From Butyriboletus loyo (Eukaryota > Basidiomycota > Agaricomycetes > Boletales > Boletaceae), in NCBI GenBank assembly GCA_038093515.1, contig JBBPSI010000313.1, positions 1 to 25,165 of the forward strand: a DNA stretch of 25,165 nucleotides. The letters are read 5' to 3'. The notes under the pieces are model-generated. The model was given only the letters and a program-made list of their open reading frames with translations. It searched no databases and was not told the DNA's origin. The position numbers and the translations under genes were made by a program. Numbering within the stretch: position 1 is the first letter of the stretch; every line of letters begins with the position of its first letter. This document shows positions 1 through 9,553 of this stretch, piece by piece.

Positions 1-115
1 AATCTAAAATCGGAAATTGAGTTGATCTCATTGAATCTCGGACACGGGCAACGTCAAATTATGTTTTTTTTCCGCTGAGAGTTGGACGTGCAATTGAGCG
101 GGCGGATCATTCAGG

Positions 116-175
116 CATAAAAAGACTGGACCGCGACTGACCTCCTCCTCAGTCCCCACTCGTAGCACCCACCAC
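116..175 (+). promoter_or_regulatory. Core promoter and 5' leader of the PAL gene
   Basis: A TATA-like CATAAAAAG (116-124) lies about 50 bases before the ATG at 176. A pyrimidine-rich CTCCTCCTCAG stretch, typical of fungal transcription starts, lies between them. The start context CACCACATG fits a fungal initiation site. Bases 1-115 show no other feature I can name. Confidence 0.45.
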
Positions 176-1219
176 ATGTCCTCTCTCCTCGCCCACTACC
201 AGGCCCACATCCGCGAGCTCGACGACTACCTGTCTGTCCCTCTCTCCTCCTCCTCCTCCCCCCCGCTGACCCTTTCCAGCTCCGGTACGCCAGTCACCCT
301 CTCCGGCAGCGGCCTCTCCCTTGCCCAGATCGCCGCCGTTGCCCGCCACATCCCTTCTTCAACTACTTCTCCCTCCGCCCCGCCTCTTCGCCTCTCTCCC
401 TACAAGCACCTCCCACTGCGCACGACCGTCCCGTAACGTCATCGCTTCAAAGGTTGAATCTGGTCTTTCTGTCTACGACGTCTCCACTGGCTTCGGTGGC
501 AGCGCAGACACCCGCACGGACGACCCCATTGCACTCGGTGCCGCCCTGCTCCAGCACCAACATGCGGGTGTATTGATCCCCTCCTCTGTCTCTCATGCCT
601 CTCCTTCTGGTATGTCCTTCCCTGCTTCCCATCTCTCGTCCCATTCATCCCCATCAGCATCTTTGCCTCTCTCCGATCCCGCTCACTCAACCACGATGCC
701 CCCGGCCTGGACCCGTGCCGCCATGCTTGTCCGCACCAATTCTCTTCTACGTGGCCACTCTGGTGTACGATGGGAACTCGTTGAAAAGATGGTCGAGGTC
801 CTTGCAAAGGGCATCGTACCACTTGTACCCCTCCGCGGGAGTGTCTCCTCCAGTGGTGGTCAGTATCTTGTTTCTTCTCCTCATCATTTCATCTCATTTC
901 TATCTGTAGACCTTTCCTCTCTTTCCTACATTGCTGGCATGCTCATCGGAAACCCTGCCATCCGCGTATGGTTACTTGCTCCCTCAATTCCGCTATCCCT
1001 CCCCATCCAGCCTACTCATATAAAGATTCCCACGCCACGTTTCCTAGTCTCTACTGCACCCTCGTCTACCTTCGCCTCTACTCCCGCTACTACGCCCACC
1101 GAATCCGGTGGCGTATCTCCCATTTCCCCCAGCACACCTGCTTCCTCCGTTCCTGATGATGAATTTGCCAAGCCTCACCTGGTCCAATCAGCCTTCTCCT
1201 ACTCGTCTGTCTCCCCTTC
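176..1219 (+). pseudogene. Phenylalanine ammonia-lyase, 5' fragment, broken
   Basis: Phenylalanine ammonia-lyase (PAL) deaminates L-Phe to trans-cinnamate. The protein starts MSSLLAHYQAHIRELDDYL, then shows the family segments [45 protein letters not shown] and [17 protein letters not shown]. These are the substrate loop and core around the MIO cofactor site. The MIO triad, normally Ala-Ser-Gly, reads Ser-Ser-Gly (SVSSSG then DLS across the intron). The frame shifts near 350-430: the ATG frame stops at 434-436, while the conserved core is in the next frame (321-1229). A 51-nt intron (859-909) divides the MIO region. About 300 of the usual ~700 residues remain; the C-terminal half is replaced by an LTR. 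Ser/Pro-rich sequence after residue IRVW may be a lineage insert. The family call is sure; the pseudogene call is strong. Confidence 0.88.
859..909 (+). other. Intron in the PAL pseudogene (51 nt)
   Basis: Starts GTCAGT and ends CTGTAG. Removing it joins a single G at 858 to AC at 910 to make the Asp codon of the PAL motif SGDLS. Its length is a multiple of three without stops, so the frame also reads through unspliced. Confidence 0.8.
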
Positions 1220-1693
1220 CTCGACTTAGTCGTTTTCACTTTCAAAGGTCACGTGACATAGCGCACGTGATCGTGGGAACTTACATGTGATCCCTTGCTG
1301 ACTAAGCATATGATGTCATGGCCTAGACCAGGCCTAGACTCTATGACATCACGACACATGTATTTAATCTCCGTTTACTTCTCTTCTTTTTGATCCCCGC
1401 GCCTCGTGTGGTTAATCACCGTTGCGCTTCTCTTCTTTAGTCTATCCATGTATAGTAATTCCTCACACGCACAGCATGGTCTGTGCGCATCCTTGTACAA
1501 TATAAAAGGGCTCGTGGTTAGACTAGGATTCCCTAGTTTTAACCACTTGTCTATTCGCTGGCAACAGTTGAGGATTAAGTTGAAGCTCCTTGATTCCATC
1601 TTGCCAGGTCTTTGTGTAGACCTGCAACTGTAGTGGGACCTCGTGTGAAAGGGTACTACATGCTAGCATTCGACTGCGCGTTGCCTCGCAACA
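1220..1693 (+). repeat. Gypsy-A LTR, 5'-truncated
   Basis: Matches the 3' LTR of gypsy-3 (20803-21294) and the solo LTRs at 5488-6246 and 19675-20174. The first ~45 bases (TGTTATAATC...) are missing; the end GCAACA at 1688-1693 is present. It carries two CACGTG boxes (1250-1255, 1264-1269), two TGATGTCA/TGACATCA sites (1311-1318, 1344-1351) and a TATA element (TATAAAAGGG near 1502). It fuses PAL DNA on the left to copia-1 coding DNA on the right. The simplest history is an LTR inserted in copia-1, followed by a deletion that removed its left end and the front of copia-1. Confidence 0.85.
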
Positions 1694-3086
1694 CTACAGG
1701 GAGGCATTGCGAGGAGATGAAGCTGATGAATGGAAACTGGCTGCGCTCGACGAACTGGCTGCCCACAAGGCGAATGGCACATGGAAACTCGTCCCCAGGC
1801 CTACAGATTGACCAGTTATTGGGTCCAAGTGGATTTTCACCAAGAAATATCACGCTGATGGCTCCTTTGAGCGCTTTAAGGGCCGATTGGTCGCCCAAGG
1901 CTTCTCCCAGCGTCCAGGATATGAATACCTCGAGGTTTTCGCCCCTACAGTGCGCCTACCCACTCTTCGCATTATCCTTGCGCTTGCAGCGATCCACGAC
2001 CTCCATCTCTGGTCTGTCGACATCTCCAACGCGTATCTCAATGGTGAAATGGACTGCGATGTCTATATGGAGCAGCCAGAGGGATTCGGAGAGGGCAACA
2101 CCAAGGAAACCGTCTGTTTGCTTCAGAAGTCACTTTATGGGATGAAGCAAGGTGGAAATCACTGGAATCGCAAGATGCGCACCACTCTCGAGTCATTGGG
2201 CTTCACCCAGACCTATTACGATGCAGCTGTGTATGTCTTTGTCCGAGGTGATGTCCAGATCATGTTGCCTGTCTTTGTGGATGATATGACCTTCGCATCC
2301 AAGTCCCTTGATGCCATCAAGCAGTCGCCCATGGAGCCAGGACTCTGTCTTTCGCGCGAACAGAGCCCCAGGATATCGGAAGAGCGCGCTTTCATGTGTT
2401 CTGTCGACTATGGAGGTGCGATTGGCTCCTTGCAGTATCTCTTATGCACCACTCGCCCAGACATCGCATTCTCGGTCGGTCAGCTGGCTTCATTCACCTC
2501 AGATCCAGGAGTTGCGCATTGGAATGCCATCAAACACCTCTTTCGCTACATCAAGGGGACTATGAACTACGCTATCACCTATTCCCCTGATTCATCCACT
2601 TCCGAGCTATTCACCACCTTCTCTGATGCCAGCCATGGCGATTGCAAGGACTCTGGTCAGTCCACTGGCACATATGTTGTCAAGATTGGCACTGGCGTCG
2701 TCTCCTGGATGTCCAAGCGACAGCCCATTGTTGCTTTGTCGACAACTGAGGCTGAGTACATTGCTGCATGCGAAGCTGGCAAGGAGATTGTCTGGATGCG
2801 CAAAATGCTCCAGGAACTCGGTTTTGAGCTCCCTGGCGCATCCACCCTGCACATGGACAACCAGTCGGCGATCCAGGTTGCCAAACACCCCGAGCATCAT
2901 GGTCGCATGAAGCAGCTCGACCTCAGGTGGTATTGGTTGCGAGATGTGGTTGATACAGGTGTCATTTCGCCTCATTTCGTACCAACTGCAAGTATGCCTG
3001 CTGATCTGCTCACCAAAGCGCTCCCTTGTGCTAAAGTGCAGCAGTTCTGCGAGCTCATTGGACTTGCCCCATTCGGGGGAAGTTAG
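1694..3086 (+). pseudogene. Copia-1 pol: reverse transcriptase and RNase H remnant
   Basis: Ty1/copia reverse transcriptase begins in frame at the LTR junction (YREALRGDEADEWK), then VIGSKWIFTKKY, RLVAQGFSQRPGYEY, VDISNAYLNGEMDCDVYMEQPEG, and the active site as FVDD (2274-2285). About 55-60 residues are missing in frame near 2323-2326, where SLDAIKQ joins SPMEPGLCLS: the palm/thumb segment has been deleted. RNase H follows (FSDASHGD, STTEAEYIAA, MDNQSAIQ) and ends with LTKALP...GLAPFGGS. A TGA at 1809-1811 sits where Arg is expected before PVIGSKW. Gag, protease and integrase are absent. Not functional as it stands. Confidence 0.9.
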
Positions 3087-3113
3087 ATTCACATTGTGCA
3101 GAGATGCTCAATC

Positions 3114-3122
3114 AGGGGGAAG
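3114..3122 (+). other. Polypurine tract of copia-1
   Basis: AGGGGGAAG directly abuts the 5' TG of the LTR and follows the RNase H stop by 27 bases. This is where plus-strand DNA synthesis would start. Confidence 0.75.
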
Positions 3123-3336
3123 TGTTACATTTGCTTATTTCGCACTCTGCAGATTATGGACTGTCTACTTAGTCATCATGTTGTGTCTTGTTGTTGTAGT
3201 GCTTCAGATGTAGCTCGGAGCCCACTGTCTTAGTTCCTCAGTTTCTGACAGTGAGCTCCAGGTATGTGAAGTTAGTTCTACTTGAATATATAGTTTCTGA
3301 CAGTGAGCTCCAGCTGAGAGATTCCAGCTGTTAACA
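3123..3336 (+). repeat. Copia-1 3' LTR (214 bp)
   Basis: Runs TGTTACATTTGC to CAGCTGTTAACA and is followed by ATGCC. The same sequence occurs inverted as solo LTRs at 4715-4948 and 5683-5896; the latter is also 214 bp. The internal motif TTTCTGACAGTGAGCTCCAG occurs twice in this LTR, about 60 bases apart. The 5' LTR of this copy is missing. Confidence 0.9.
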
Positions 3337-3359
3337 ATGCCTTACATCTGACATGTGGA

Positions 3360-4672
3360 GATCTATATGATCTGCCAGCAGACAATCCAGATTGTGCGCC
3401 AGTCAACCTTCATCTCCAGACACACAGCCATCAAGTCCCTGTTTATGACACCAAAGGGTTCCATGTATGGCATCGTCTCCCCAACATATTCACCCAGTCT
3501 GGTGCTCTCGTAAACCTCACCAAAGTCGACATGTTGTTCCCCCCAGACAACAAAGGGAAATGCACTTATCACACATACCCTCTTGCATTCATGAAGCGCT
3601 ATGGAAACATACAGGCCACAAGGACTGCTTCCCTCTTTGATCCCATTATTCAATCCATCAACACTATACTCACTCCCCCCATCGATGATGAGGACAAGGA
3701 CAGGACAAATTTGAATACCTGTTCAGAGACAAATTCCAACAAGAGGCACCCATTCTTTCTGGAATCAGGTGCCAGATCTATAATGCCATCTCCCACCATG
3801 TGCATGATGCAGCCCGCTTCAACTACATCCAACTCAGCCTTGCCACCTCCGTCCTTGCTGGCACCACTGCCACAACCCAGGCCAGCAAGAGACAGTTCAC
3901 ACAAAGAAAACAACACTGTGCCACCGTCCTCCCCCATCAATGTTATTCCATGGCTGTCAATGCTCCCAACCAACCTGAAGCCATCAGGTTGGAACAAACA
4001 TACCTCATTGATGTGCATTGACTCAGACCCAATCACAAGAACAGACAGTGAGCTACTGTGTTTCCAACTCTGTCCCAACAACCCTCAATCTTGCTGACTG
4101 ACACCATCTGACACAGCACTATATACAGATCGTCATGAAGCTGTGTCAACACATCGCCCATCCCTCCATCATCGACCCTCTCAGAGAGTGTCTTCAGCCC
4201 TTCCAGCCAGAAGTAAGTTCTGAAAAACTCCATTCTCATCATCTTTTTTGTTTTGTTTTCCTAACACACCATACAGGTGATACCCAACCTTCTGAATTGG
4301 ACGACATATCCTCTGACCTGCCTCATCGAAGTCCTTTGCAAACAGAATCAAGCAAGCCTCCAGCTAGGGAAGTCAGTGGACCCCTACCATGTTGAGTTCA
4401 TGTCCATGCTGGAATGAGCACTCAACTACACCCATACTGGATCTGGAAGAGTATTGTGCCACAAGCTCATGCTCCCCTCCTTCCTGTCACTCGGAATCCT
4501 CCATGATGGCATACCTTGCCTGAGCAAATGGTTCGTTTCCTTCCCTACAATCATGTCCAGCATGACCGTCATGATTGACACTGAGAACTGGTTGTGAGAC
4601 CCACATGACAGACGCCCCCTGATGGGCAGCAAGCAGGTCCATGAGCTCACATATAGAAAGCCACACATGTAG
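3360..4672 (+). pseudogene. Gene A, exons 1-2 remnant (unknown family)
   Basis: I do not recognise the family. Reading frames look like protein: DLYDLPADNPDCAPVNLHLQ, KGFHVWHRLPNIF, GALVNLTKVDMLFPPDNKGK, TYPLAFMKRYGNIQATRTAS, then after a frame change near 3700 EAPILSGIRCQIYNAISHH, VHDAARFNYIQLSLATSVL and LPHQCYSMAVNAPNQPEAIR. After an intron (4213-4276) the frame continues VIPNLLNWTTYPLTCLIEVL and LPSFLSLGILHDGIPCL. In-frame TGAs at 4415-4417 and 4594-4596 could each be a deaminated CGA. The exon ends at a GTATGT near 4673. Good splice sites and continuous frames support a former gene, host or transposon-borne. The same gene resumes at 4997 and 6252. Confidence 0.55.
4213..4276 (+). other. 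Intron in gene A (64 nt)
   Basis: GTAAGT at the start and CATACAG at the end. Splicing joins QPFQPE to VIPNLLNW in phase 0 and keeps the frame open on both sides. Confidence 0.65.
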
Positions 4673-4714
4673 GTATGTGTGTCCCTCCCTCCCCTGGTCA
4701 CCATGCATGGACAC

Positions 4715-4948
4715 TGTTAACAGCTGGAATCTCTCAGCTGGAGCTCACTGTCAGAAACTATATATTCAAGTAAATCTAACTTCACATACCTGGAGCTCAC
4801 TGTCAGAAACTGAGAGACGATGACAGTGAGCTCCGAGCTACATGCGAAGCGCTACAACAACTGTAAATAATGCGCCACAATGTGGCTGACAGTATGACTA
4901 AGGTAACACTCTAGAAATGTGCAGAGTGCGAAATAAGTAAATGTAACA
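4715..4948 (-). repeat. Copia-1-family solo LTR inside a gene A intron
   Basis: Inverted relative to the LTR at 3123-3336, running TGTTAACAGCTGG to ATGTAACA, 234 bp. It is flanked by an exact 5-bp duplication GACAC (4710-4714 and 4949-4953). The host interval 4673-4996 starts GTATGT and ends TTCATAG; without the LTR and one duplication it is an 85-nt intron. The 20 extra bases against the 214-bp copies lie in the last third. Confidence 0.9.
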
Positions 4949-4996
4949 GACACTAGGTCTGCTCTCTGAAACTTATGTATTTCCTTTCCTTCATAG

Positions 4997-5487
4997 CAAT
5001 CTGAGGTGCACTTCTTTATCTCTGATGCTGTCAAACACCCTGGCCCCCATCTTTCCATCATCCAGATGAACCCACAAGACCCCAACGCCTTCTTCAGACA
5101 GCTGGTGACCCATGTCTTCCAGGTCTCTCTGAAGACTCTGGTCTCTAACATGGTCAAAGTGGACCTTTGTGCAAATGCAGACAGTCAGGACTTCATTCTG
5201 AGATAGACCATCTGATTGTGGCGCCTGTTCCTCAAGACATGGATGAAGTCCAAAACACCATTGTTGTATGAGAAGAATGACTTCCCCCACCTGCTCACAG
5301 CCTTGTCCCCCACAAGGAATGAGGACGATGCACTCCTATTCTCGCTCAGGTCCCCTCCTGGAGATGGGCAACCAATCTCATTCTTCGTCGACAAGGTCAT
5401 CGACAGTGTGTCCAAATGACACTTCACCCCGTTCATCCAGAATGGCATGTTCCAACATACCCTCCACACTGCCATCAACAATATCCT
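4997..5487 (+). pseudogene. Gene A, exon 3 remnant, left of LTR
   Basis: The frame opens right after the CATAG acceptor: QSEVHFFISDAVKHPGPHL, SIIQMNPQDPNAFFRQLVTH, then LFLKTWMKSKTPLLYEKND, LLFSLRSPPGDGQPISFFVD and PFIQNGMFQHTLHTAINNIL. Three stops interrupt it: TAG near 5204, TGA near 5213, and TGA at 5417-5419. The frame crosses the LTR insertion at 5488 and continues at 6252 once the LTR and one ATCCT duplication are removed. Function unknown. Confidence 0.55.
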
Positions 5488-6246
5488 TGTTATAATCAGA
5501 ACATTTATTCATACACTTTTAAACTTTGGACTTAGTCATTTGGACAACTTTCACTTTCAAAGGTCATGTGACTCAACACACATGATTGTGGGAACCTACA
5601 TGTGATCCCTTGCTGACTAAGCATATGATGTCATGGCCTAGATCAGGTCTAGACTCTATGATGTCATGACACATGTATTTAATGTTAACAGCTGGAAACT
5701 CACAGCTGGAGCTCACTGTCAGAAACTATATATTCAAGTAGAACTAACTTCACATACCTGGAGCTCATTGTCAGAAACTGAGGAACTAAGACAGTGAACT
5801 CCAAGCTACATCTGAAGCGCTACAACAACAAGACACAACATGATGACTAAGTAGACAGTCCACAATCTGCAGAGTGCGAAATAAGCAACTCTAACATTTA
5901 ATCTCCGTTTGGTTCTCTTTCTTTTGATTGCCACACCTTGTGTGGTTAATCACTGTTGTGCTTCTCTTCTTTTTTATCCCTGTTGACCCTGTAATCTATC
6001 CATGTATAGTAGTTTGTCTCACACTCAGCTTGGTCTGTGCGCATCCTTATACAATATATAAGGGCTTGTGGTTAGACTAGGATTCCCTAGTTTTAACCAC
6101 TTGTCTATTCGCTGGCAACAGTTGAGGATTAAGTTGAGACTCCTTGATTACATCTTGCCAGGTCTTTGTGTAGACCCGCAACTGTCATTGGACTGCTTGT
6201 GACTTGTATTCGTACTGGCATTTGACTGTGCATTGCTATCGTTACA
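5488..6246 (+). repeat. Gypsy-A solo LTR with a nested copia LTR
   Basis: Starts TGTTATAATC and ends CGTTACA, with an exact 5-bp duplication ATCCT at 5483-5487 and 6247-6251. Minus the nested copia LTR and its duplication it is 540 bp. The CACGTG and TGACGTCA boxes seen in other copies are decayed here to CATGTG/CACATG and TGATGTCA (5626-5633, 5659-5666), all CpG transitions. A TATA element (ATATATAAGGG) lies near 6054. Confidence 0.92.
5683..5896 (-). repeat. Copia-1-family solo LTR nested in the gypsy-A LTR
   Basis: TGTTAACAGC to CTCTAACA, 214 bp, the same length as the LTR at 3123-3336 and inverted to it. The flanks are an exact TTTAA duplication (5678-5682, 5897-5901). It interrupts the gypsy-A motif CATGTATTTAATCTCCGTTT, which is intact at 1355-1375, so the order of insertion is clear. 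Confidence 0.93.
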
Positions 6247-6251
6247 ATCCT

Positions 6252-7510
6252 CCAAGTACTCTCCTCCCAATGGTCCTACTTCAGGTTCCCCAGTGATGCA
6301 TCTGAACCAGAGATATTCAAGTTGGTCCTTCACCAGGTTATATCTAAGATGAAGATCAACCACATCCCCTGGACCGACCAGCCTGCCGCCAACCCTGAGT
6401 GCTGACACTGCAGGCGCCCCACTGCGACAATTGTTCACACCATCTGGCTCCCTCTCAGTGCCTCCAAACCCTCTTGTTGAGTTGATCCCACCATGAGAGT
6501 CCTGATGCTGAACCAAATATGACGAGAGGAGGTACTGATCTCCTGTGAGCGCATCGCCCTCAACGACCCCCTCGCATCCTGGTCCACAACCTGACATTGC
6601 ATTACCAACTACCAAAAGGTCCTGCACAAATGCAGCCTTCCCATGGAATGGTCTCTCACACGGGCATCCATCCAACAGAAGGATGCTTTCAGTCTGCAGG
6701 TGTACCAATGGGTACATACCAACTATGACCCAATGTCACACCCCCTACATGCACTTGCGATGTTCACCACAATCACCTTCTCAGGTATGATCCCACACAT
6801 GTACCCTCCCAGATCTCTTGGTACGTCCAGGGGCAGCTCCATGAAGGACCTGGCCAACCACATCGCCAACCTACTGTGGGAGGACAGACCCAAGAAGAAG
6901 GGCGCCTCCCTTGCCCTGCTGTTCATCATGATGGTCTCAATGTTCATTATCACCATGATGGACAAGAGGTCTCCAATGTCGTGTGCCCTCACTGACGTCC
7001 ACTTCGGAAAAGTGATGACCCAACAAAAAGGAGATATCAAAATGTTCTTCGTCAAGCATAGTGAGTCCCCTCTGCCCAGCATTCACCGCCGTCGCACACA
7101 CTGACCCAACCGCCACTTTCCCAGCATCAAAGGGGATATCACTGACGAACGTCCTCATTCAATTCAGGCTCATGAAGCCTGCAACCCAGAAGGTATACAA
7201 AGGAGCATGATGGAAGCTGGACATAAACCCTGTATCTTCTTCAGAACTGGAGACCAAATGGAACAGTGTCAAGAGGTGCCTTCTCAACCACAACAGCTAT
7301 GGGTCATACAATGCGGTCGTCACCCTCTCTGGGAAGCATATGGTGAAGGCCCTGCTTCAGAAGGGCTGGGTCCAGACCTGCAGATTTGTGGAAAGAAACC
7401 TGTTCACATCGTCTAGTACCAATGCATTAGGCAAATGACGACAGCAGGACTGCGATGCTGAACCTCCTTCCTGTGACAACCTCATCATCATACCATATGA
7501 CAGACAATCT
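6252..7510 (+). pseudogene. Gene A, 3' part remnant
   Basis: Continues the exon after the LTR: QVLSSQWSYFRFPSDASEPE, IFKLVLHQVISKMKINHIPW, then QQKDAFSLQVYQWVHTNYDP, AMFTTITFSGMIPHMYPPRS, ANHIANLLWEDRPKKKGASL and a hydrophobic LALLFIMMVSMFIITMM. The last recognisable stretch, in another frame, is VKRCLLNHNSYGSYNAVVTL, LLQKGWVQTCRFVERNLF and CDAEPPSCDNLIIIPYDRQ, ending near 7510. Several frame changes and stops (for example TGA after ALGK, a possible CGA) show it is dead. The hydrophobic run could be a membrane helix. Whether this was a host gene or the protein of an old element cannot be told from the sequence. Confidence 0.5.
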
Positions 7511-7580
7511 GAATCATCATTGAGAACACATTGTAGAATACAGTAGTTGATATACAGACCTCATGCATACCACCACATAT

Positions 7581-7813
7581 TGACATGCTGTCGATATGTA
7601 GCAATGATGGCTCACACATTTGACCTGGAGATGTTGTGAGCTAATTGGATTTAAAGCCCAATATCTCCCTGTTGACTGTGTGAGCCAACATCACTGCATA
7701 TTGACAGCATGTCGATATGCAGCGATGTTGTGATCTAATTTGAGTTAACCCTATGATATCTCCTGGTCAAATGTGTACCCCAACATTGCTGCATATAAAC
7801 AGCGTGTCAATAT
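7581..7813. repeat. Tandem ~95-bp palindromic repeat, left part
   Basis: A unit starting CAGCATGTCGATATGCAGCG at 7705 recurs at 7800, period 95. A diverged unit of about 122 bp precedes it from 7581. Each unit has a core GTTAACCCTATGATATCTCC and a hairpin whose arms are CAACATTGCTGCATAT and ATATGCAGCGATGTTG around an ACAGCATGTCG centre. The array is cut by gypsy-1 after GTCAATAT and resumes at 14876. Confidence 0.85.
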
Positions 7814-8239
7814 TGTTACGCTTGGCGCTAACAACTAGAACGACTAGGCGGCACTCTGGAGTAGCCGCAGGACTCAAGAGATGATTCTGGGAGAAGTCTC
7901 AGACTATGTCTTAGTGCGCACACTAAGAGTCTGGAAGGAAACTAATTGCTAGCAGGTATCTGCGTAGAACTAGATAGTGTACATGGTGTAAAGACCGGGT
8001 CTTTATACTACTGGGGTCTGCGCACAGACCATGTTCCTAATCAAGTCGTGAGAAGGAAACTACAAATGAGGAAGGAATATTCCAGAAGATTCCGGAGTAT
8101 GAAAGAAAGCACGTCCATGCGCGAGAAGTGATGACTAAGCGAAAGCGGCTCCTACCACTCAAGGGGCACTAGCAAAAGGCTAGGCGAGTGAAGTAGTCTG
8201 AGTGGTAGTGGAAGGAAAAAGTATACCACTACTGTAACA
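7814..8239 (-). repeat. Gypsy-1 3' LTR (426 bp)
   Basis: TGTTACGCTTGGCGC on the plus strand to CTACTGTAACA. Read on the minus strand it carries a TATA box (GTATAAAG) followed about 32 bases later by ATCTAGTTCT (plus-strand 7966-7975), the likely transcript start. Confidence 0.93.
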
Positions 8240-8252
8240 TTACCCCCTTCCC
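8240..8252 (-). other. Polypurine tract of gypsy-1
   Basis: On the element strand GGGAAGGGGGTAA directly precedes the 3' LTR, the position where plus-strand synthesis is primed. Confidence 0.75.
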
Positions 8253-8290
8253 ATGGTGGAGACACCGACTCCACTACTTGCAAGGTCCCC

Positions 8291-9385
8291 TCACTGAGAC
8301 TCTCCCTCATTGACGTCATAGTTGTAAGCATCATTGGCATTGAAGTCCGCCCAGACGTCGTCCCGGAACGTGCAGTTGGCGACGATATGGCCAACGGCAC
8401 CGCAGAGGCCGCATACTCATTCTGGGCAAAACTCCTGAATATGACCCAGGGCAATGCGGTGACAGAAGGGGCATGTGTAGTTGGGGCACTCCCTATGAAA
8501 GTGGCCGACGGTGCCGCACTCGAAGCAAAGTTGCGGGCGGACAAGGCGAGGTCAAGCAGGGTGAGGGCTGCCGGCAGGGGATCTGTCATCGAGGACGATG
8601 GGGGCATCACGAGTCCCATGATTGGCGAGGTAGGGGGGCGGGGCTCCATACGAGGAGTTGGAAGAACCAGCCACTGCTGCGACAGGGGTGGTGACTCGAG
8701 GGATGAGCTGGATGGCGGGGGTTCCACGATGGGTGGATGGTTGGGGGGTGACGGAACGAAAGGCTCTGTTGGCAATCCTCCTTCCTGCGGCGGTGAGGGT
8801 GACCGATCCCGGGACAGATCCAACCTGGAGAAGCGTCTGGCGAGGTTGGCGACGCACAGTTCTAGGCGGTAGAGGGGAGTGTCGACAAGCGACCTGGGGC
8901 TCGTCGACATCGGTCCGAAAGGACTCCAGGGACTCGCCGGTAGTCTCACGGGACGAGTCTGCTACCAGAGTGGTCACAGGTGAATCTCTTGTGGATGGCG
9001 CTGGAATAGGTAATGGCGGAGGAGATCCTTCCGCGGCAGGACGAGGAGGAGGATTGGGGCCGCGAGCGGTGGGGCGAAGAAATCCAATCCTGTCGTTGGA
9101 CTGAAAATAAAACTCTCTCTCCCTGGGAGCGAGAGCGACGAGGATGGGGCGAAGAACGGGGGCGAGAATGCCCGGGAGGAGTTGGTCCACGACATACCCA
9201 AACCCTTCAGCGTGAAGGATATCCAAGGTGTACCCCCTAGCCTCCATCAGGGAGGTCTCTAGGGCGGTGGCGTACACGGGTGGCTGGTTGTCGGGACAGA
9301 GGCGGGTATGGACGGTACGAGCGAGGGCATACGAGCGGTAGAGACTGGCGAGGGTACGGAGGACATAATCCCCAGTGAAATCCAT
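8291..9385 (-). pseudogene. Gypsy-1 ORF3: zinc-knuckle protein after pol, broken
   Basis: The frame begins at MDFTGDYVLRTLASLYRSYA and has a helical N-terminal part, a Pro/Ser-rich middle, then a TGA (8552-8554). In the same frame past the stop are a CCHC knuckle CFECGTVGHFHREC, a related CPFCHRIALGHIQEFC, a second TGA (8417-8419) and a third knuckle CGLCGAVGHIVANC, ending GESQ and TGA at 8291-8293. The frame stays open and protein-like upstream of 9385 to about 9538 (SSCCVLYAAVLKNP) but lacks an ATG; an ATG in another frame (9543-9545) lies 8 bases after the pol stop, so a frame break near 9450-9540 is likely. The knuckles suggest nucleic-acid binding. Gypsy-2 has a related ORF in the same place (16428-16766). 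Not an envelope protein: no signal peptide or membrane anchor seen. Confidence 0.7.
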
Positions 9386-9553
9386 ATGTTGCTCTAAGGC
9401 ATACGTAGCGACGGGGTTTTTGAGAACTGCGGCGTAAAGGACGCAACAGGAGGAAACTGGAAGACGGGAAGAGCGGACAGGGGGTTGCTGAGGAAGGGGA
9501 GCATTGTTTCCAGCAGAGAGTGTTTTCTGTGGGGGGAATGGCCATTTTTGTAG

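Noticed and set aside
321..1229. A 302-residue open frame as an intact gene
   Set aside because: It reads through the 51-nt PAL intron and starts at an internal ATG in a frame different from the true N-terminus; the product is only part of PAL.
2607..3092. A 161-residue minus-strand frame over copia-1 RNase H
   Set aside because: Complementary shadow of a well-recognised RNase H on the plus strand.
3360..7510. Gene A as a KDZ/Plavaka-type transposase or Helitron
   Set aside because: I could not find the catalytic or helicase motifs of these groups in any frame; no support beyond its repeated look.
7581..7813. CRISPR array
   Set aside because: Units are contiguous 95-bp tandem repeats without unique spacers, in eukaryotic DNA.
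8152..8949. A 265-residue minus-strand frame overlapping gypsy-1 ORF3
   Set aside because: It ends inside the LTR and has no motif; the zinc knuckles are in the neighbouring frame, so this is a shadow.
8291..9545. ORF3 of gypsy-1 as a retroviral-type envelope
   Set aside because: No signal peptide, membrane anchor or glycosylation pattern; zinc knuckles and Pro-rich sequence instead.
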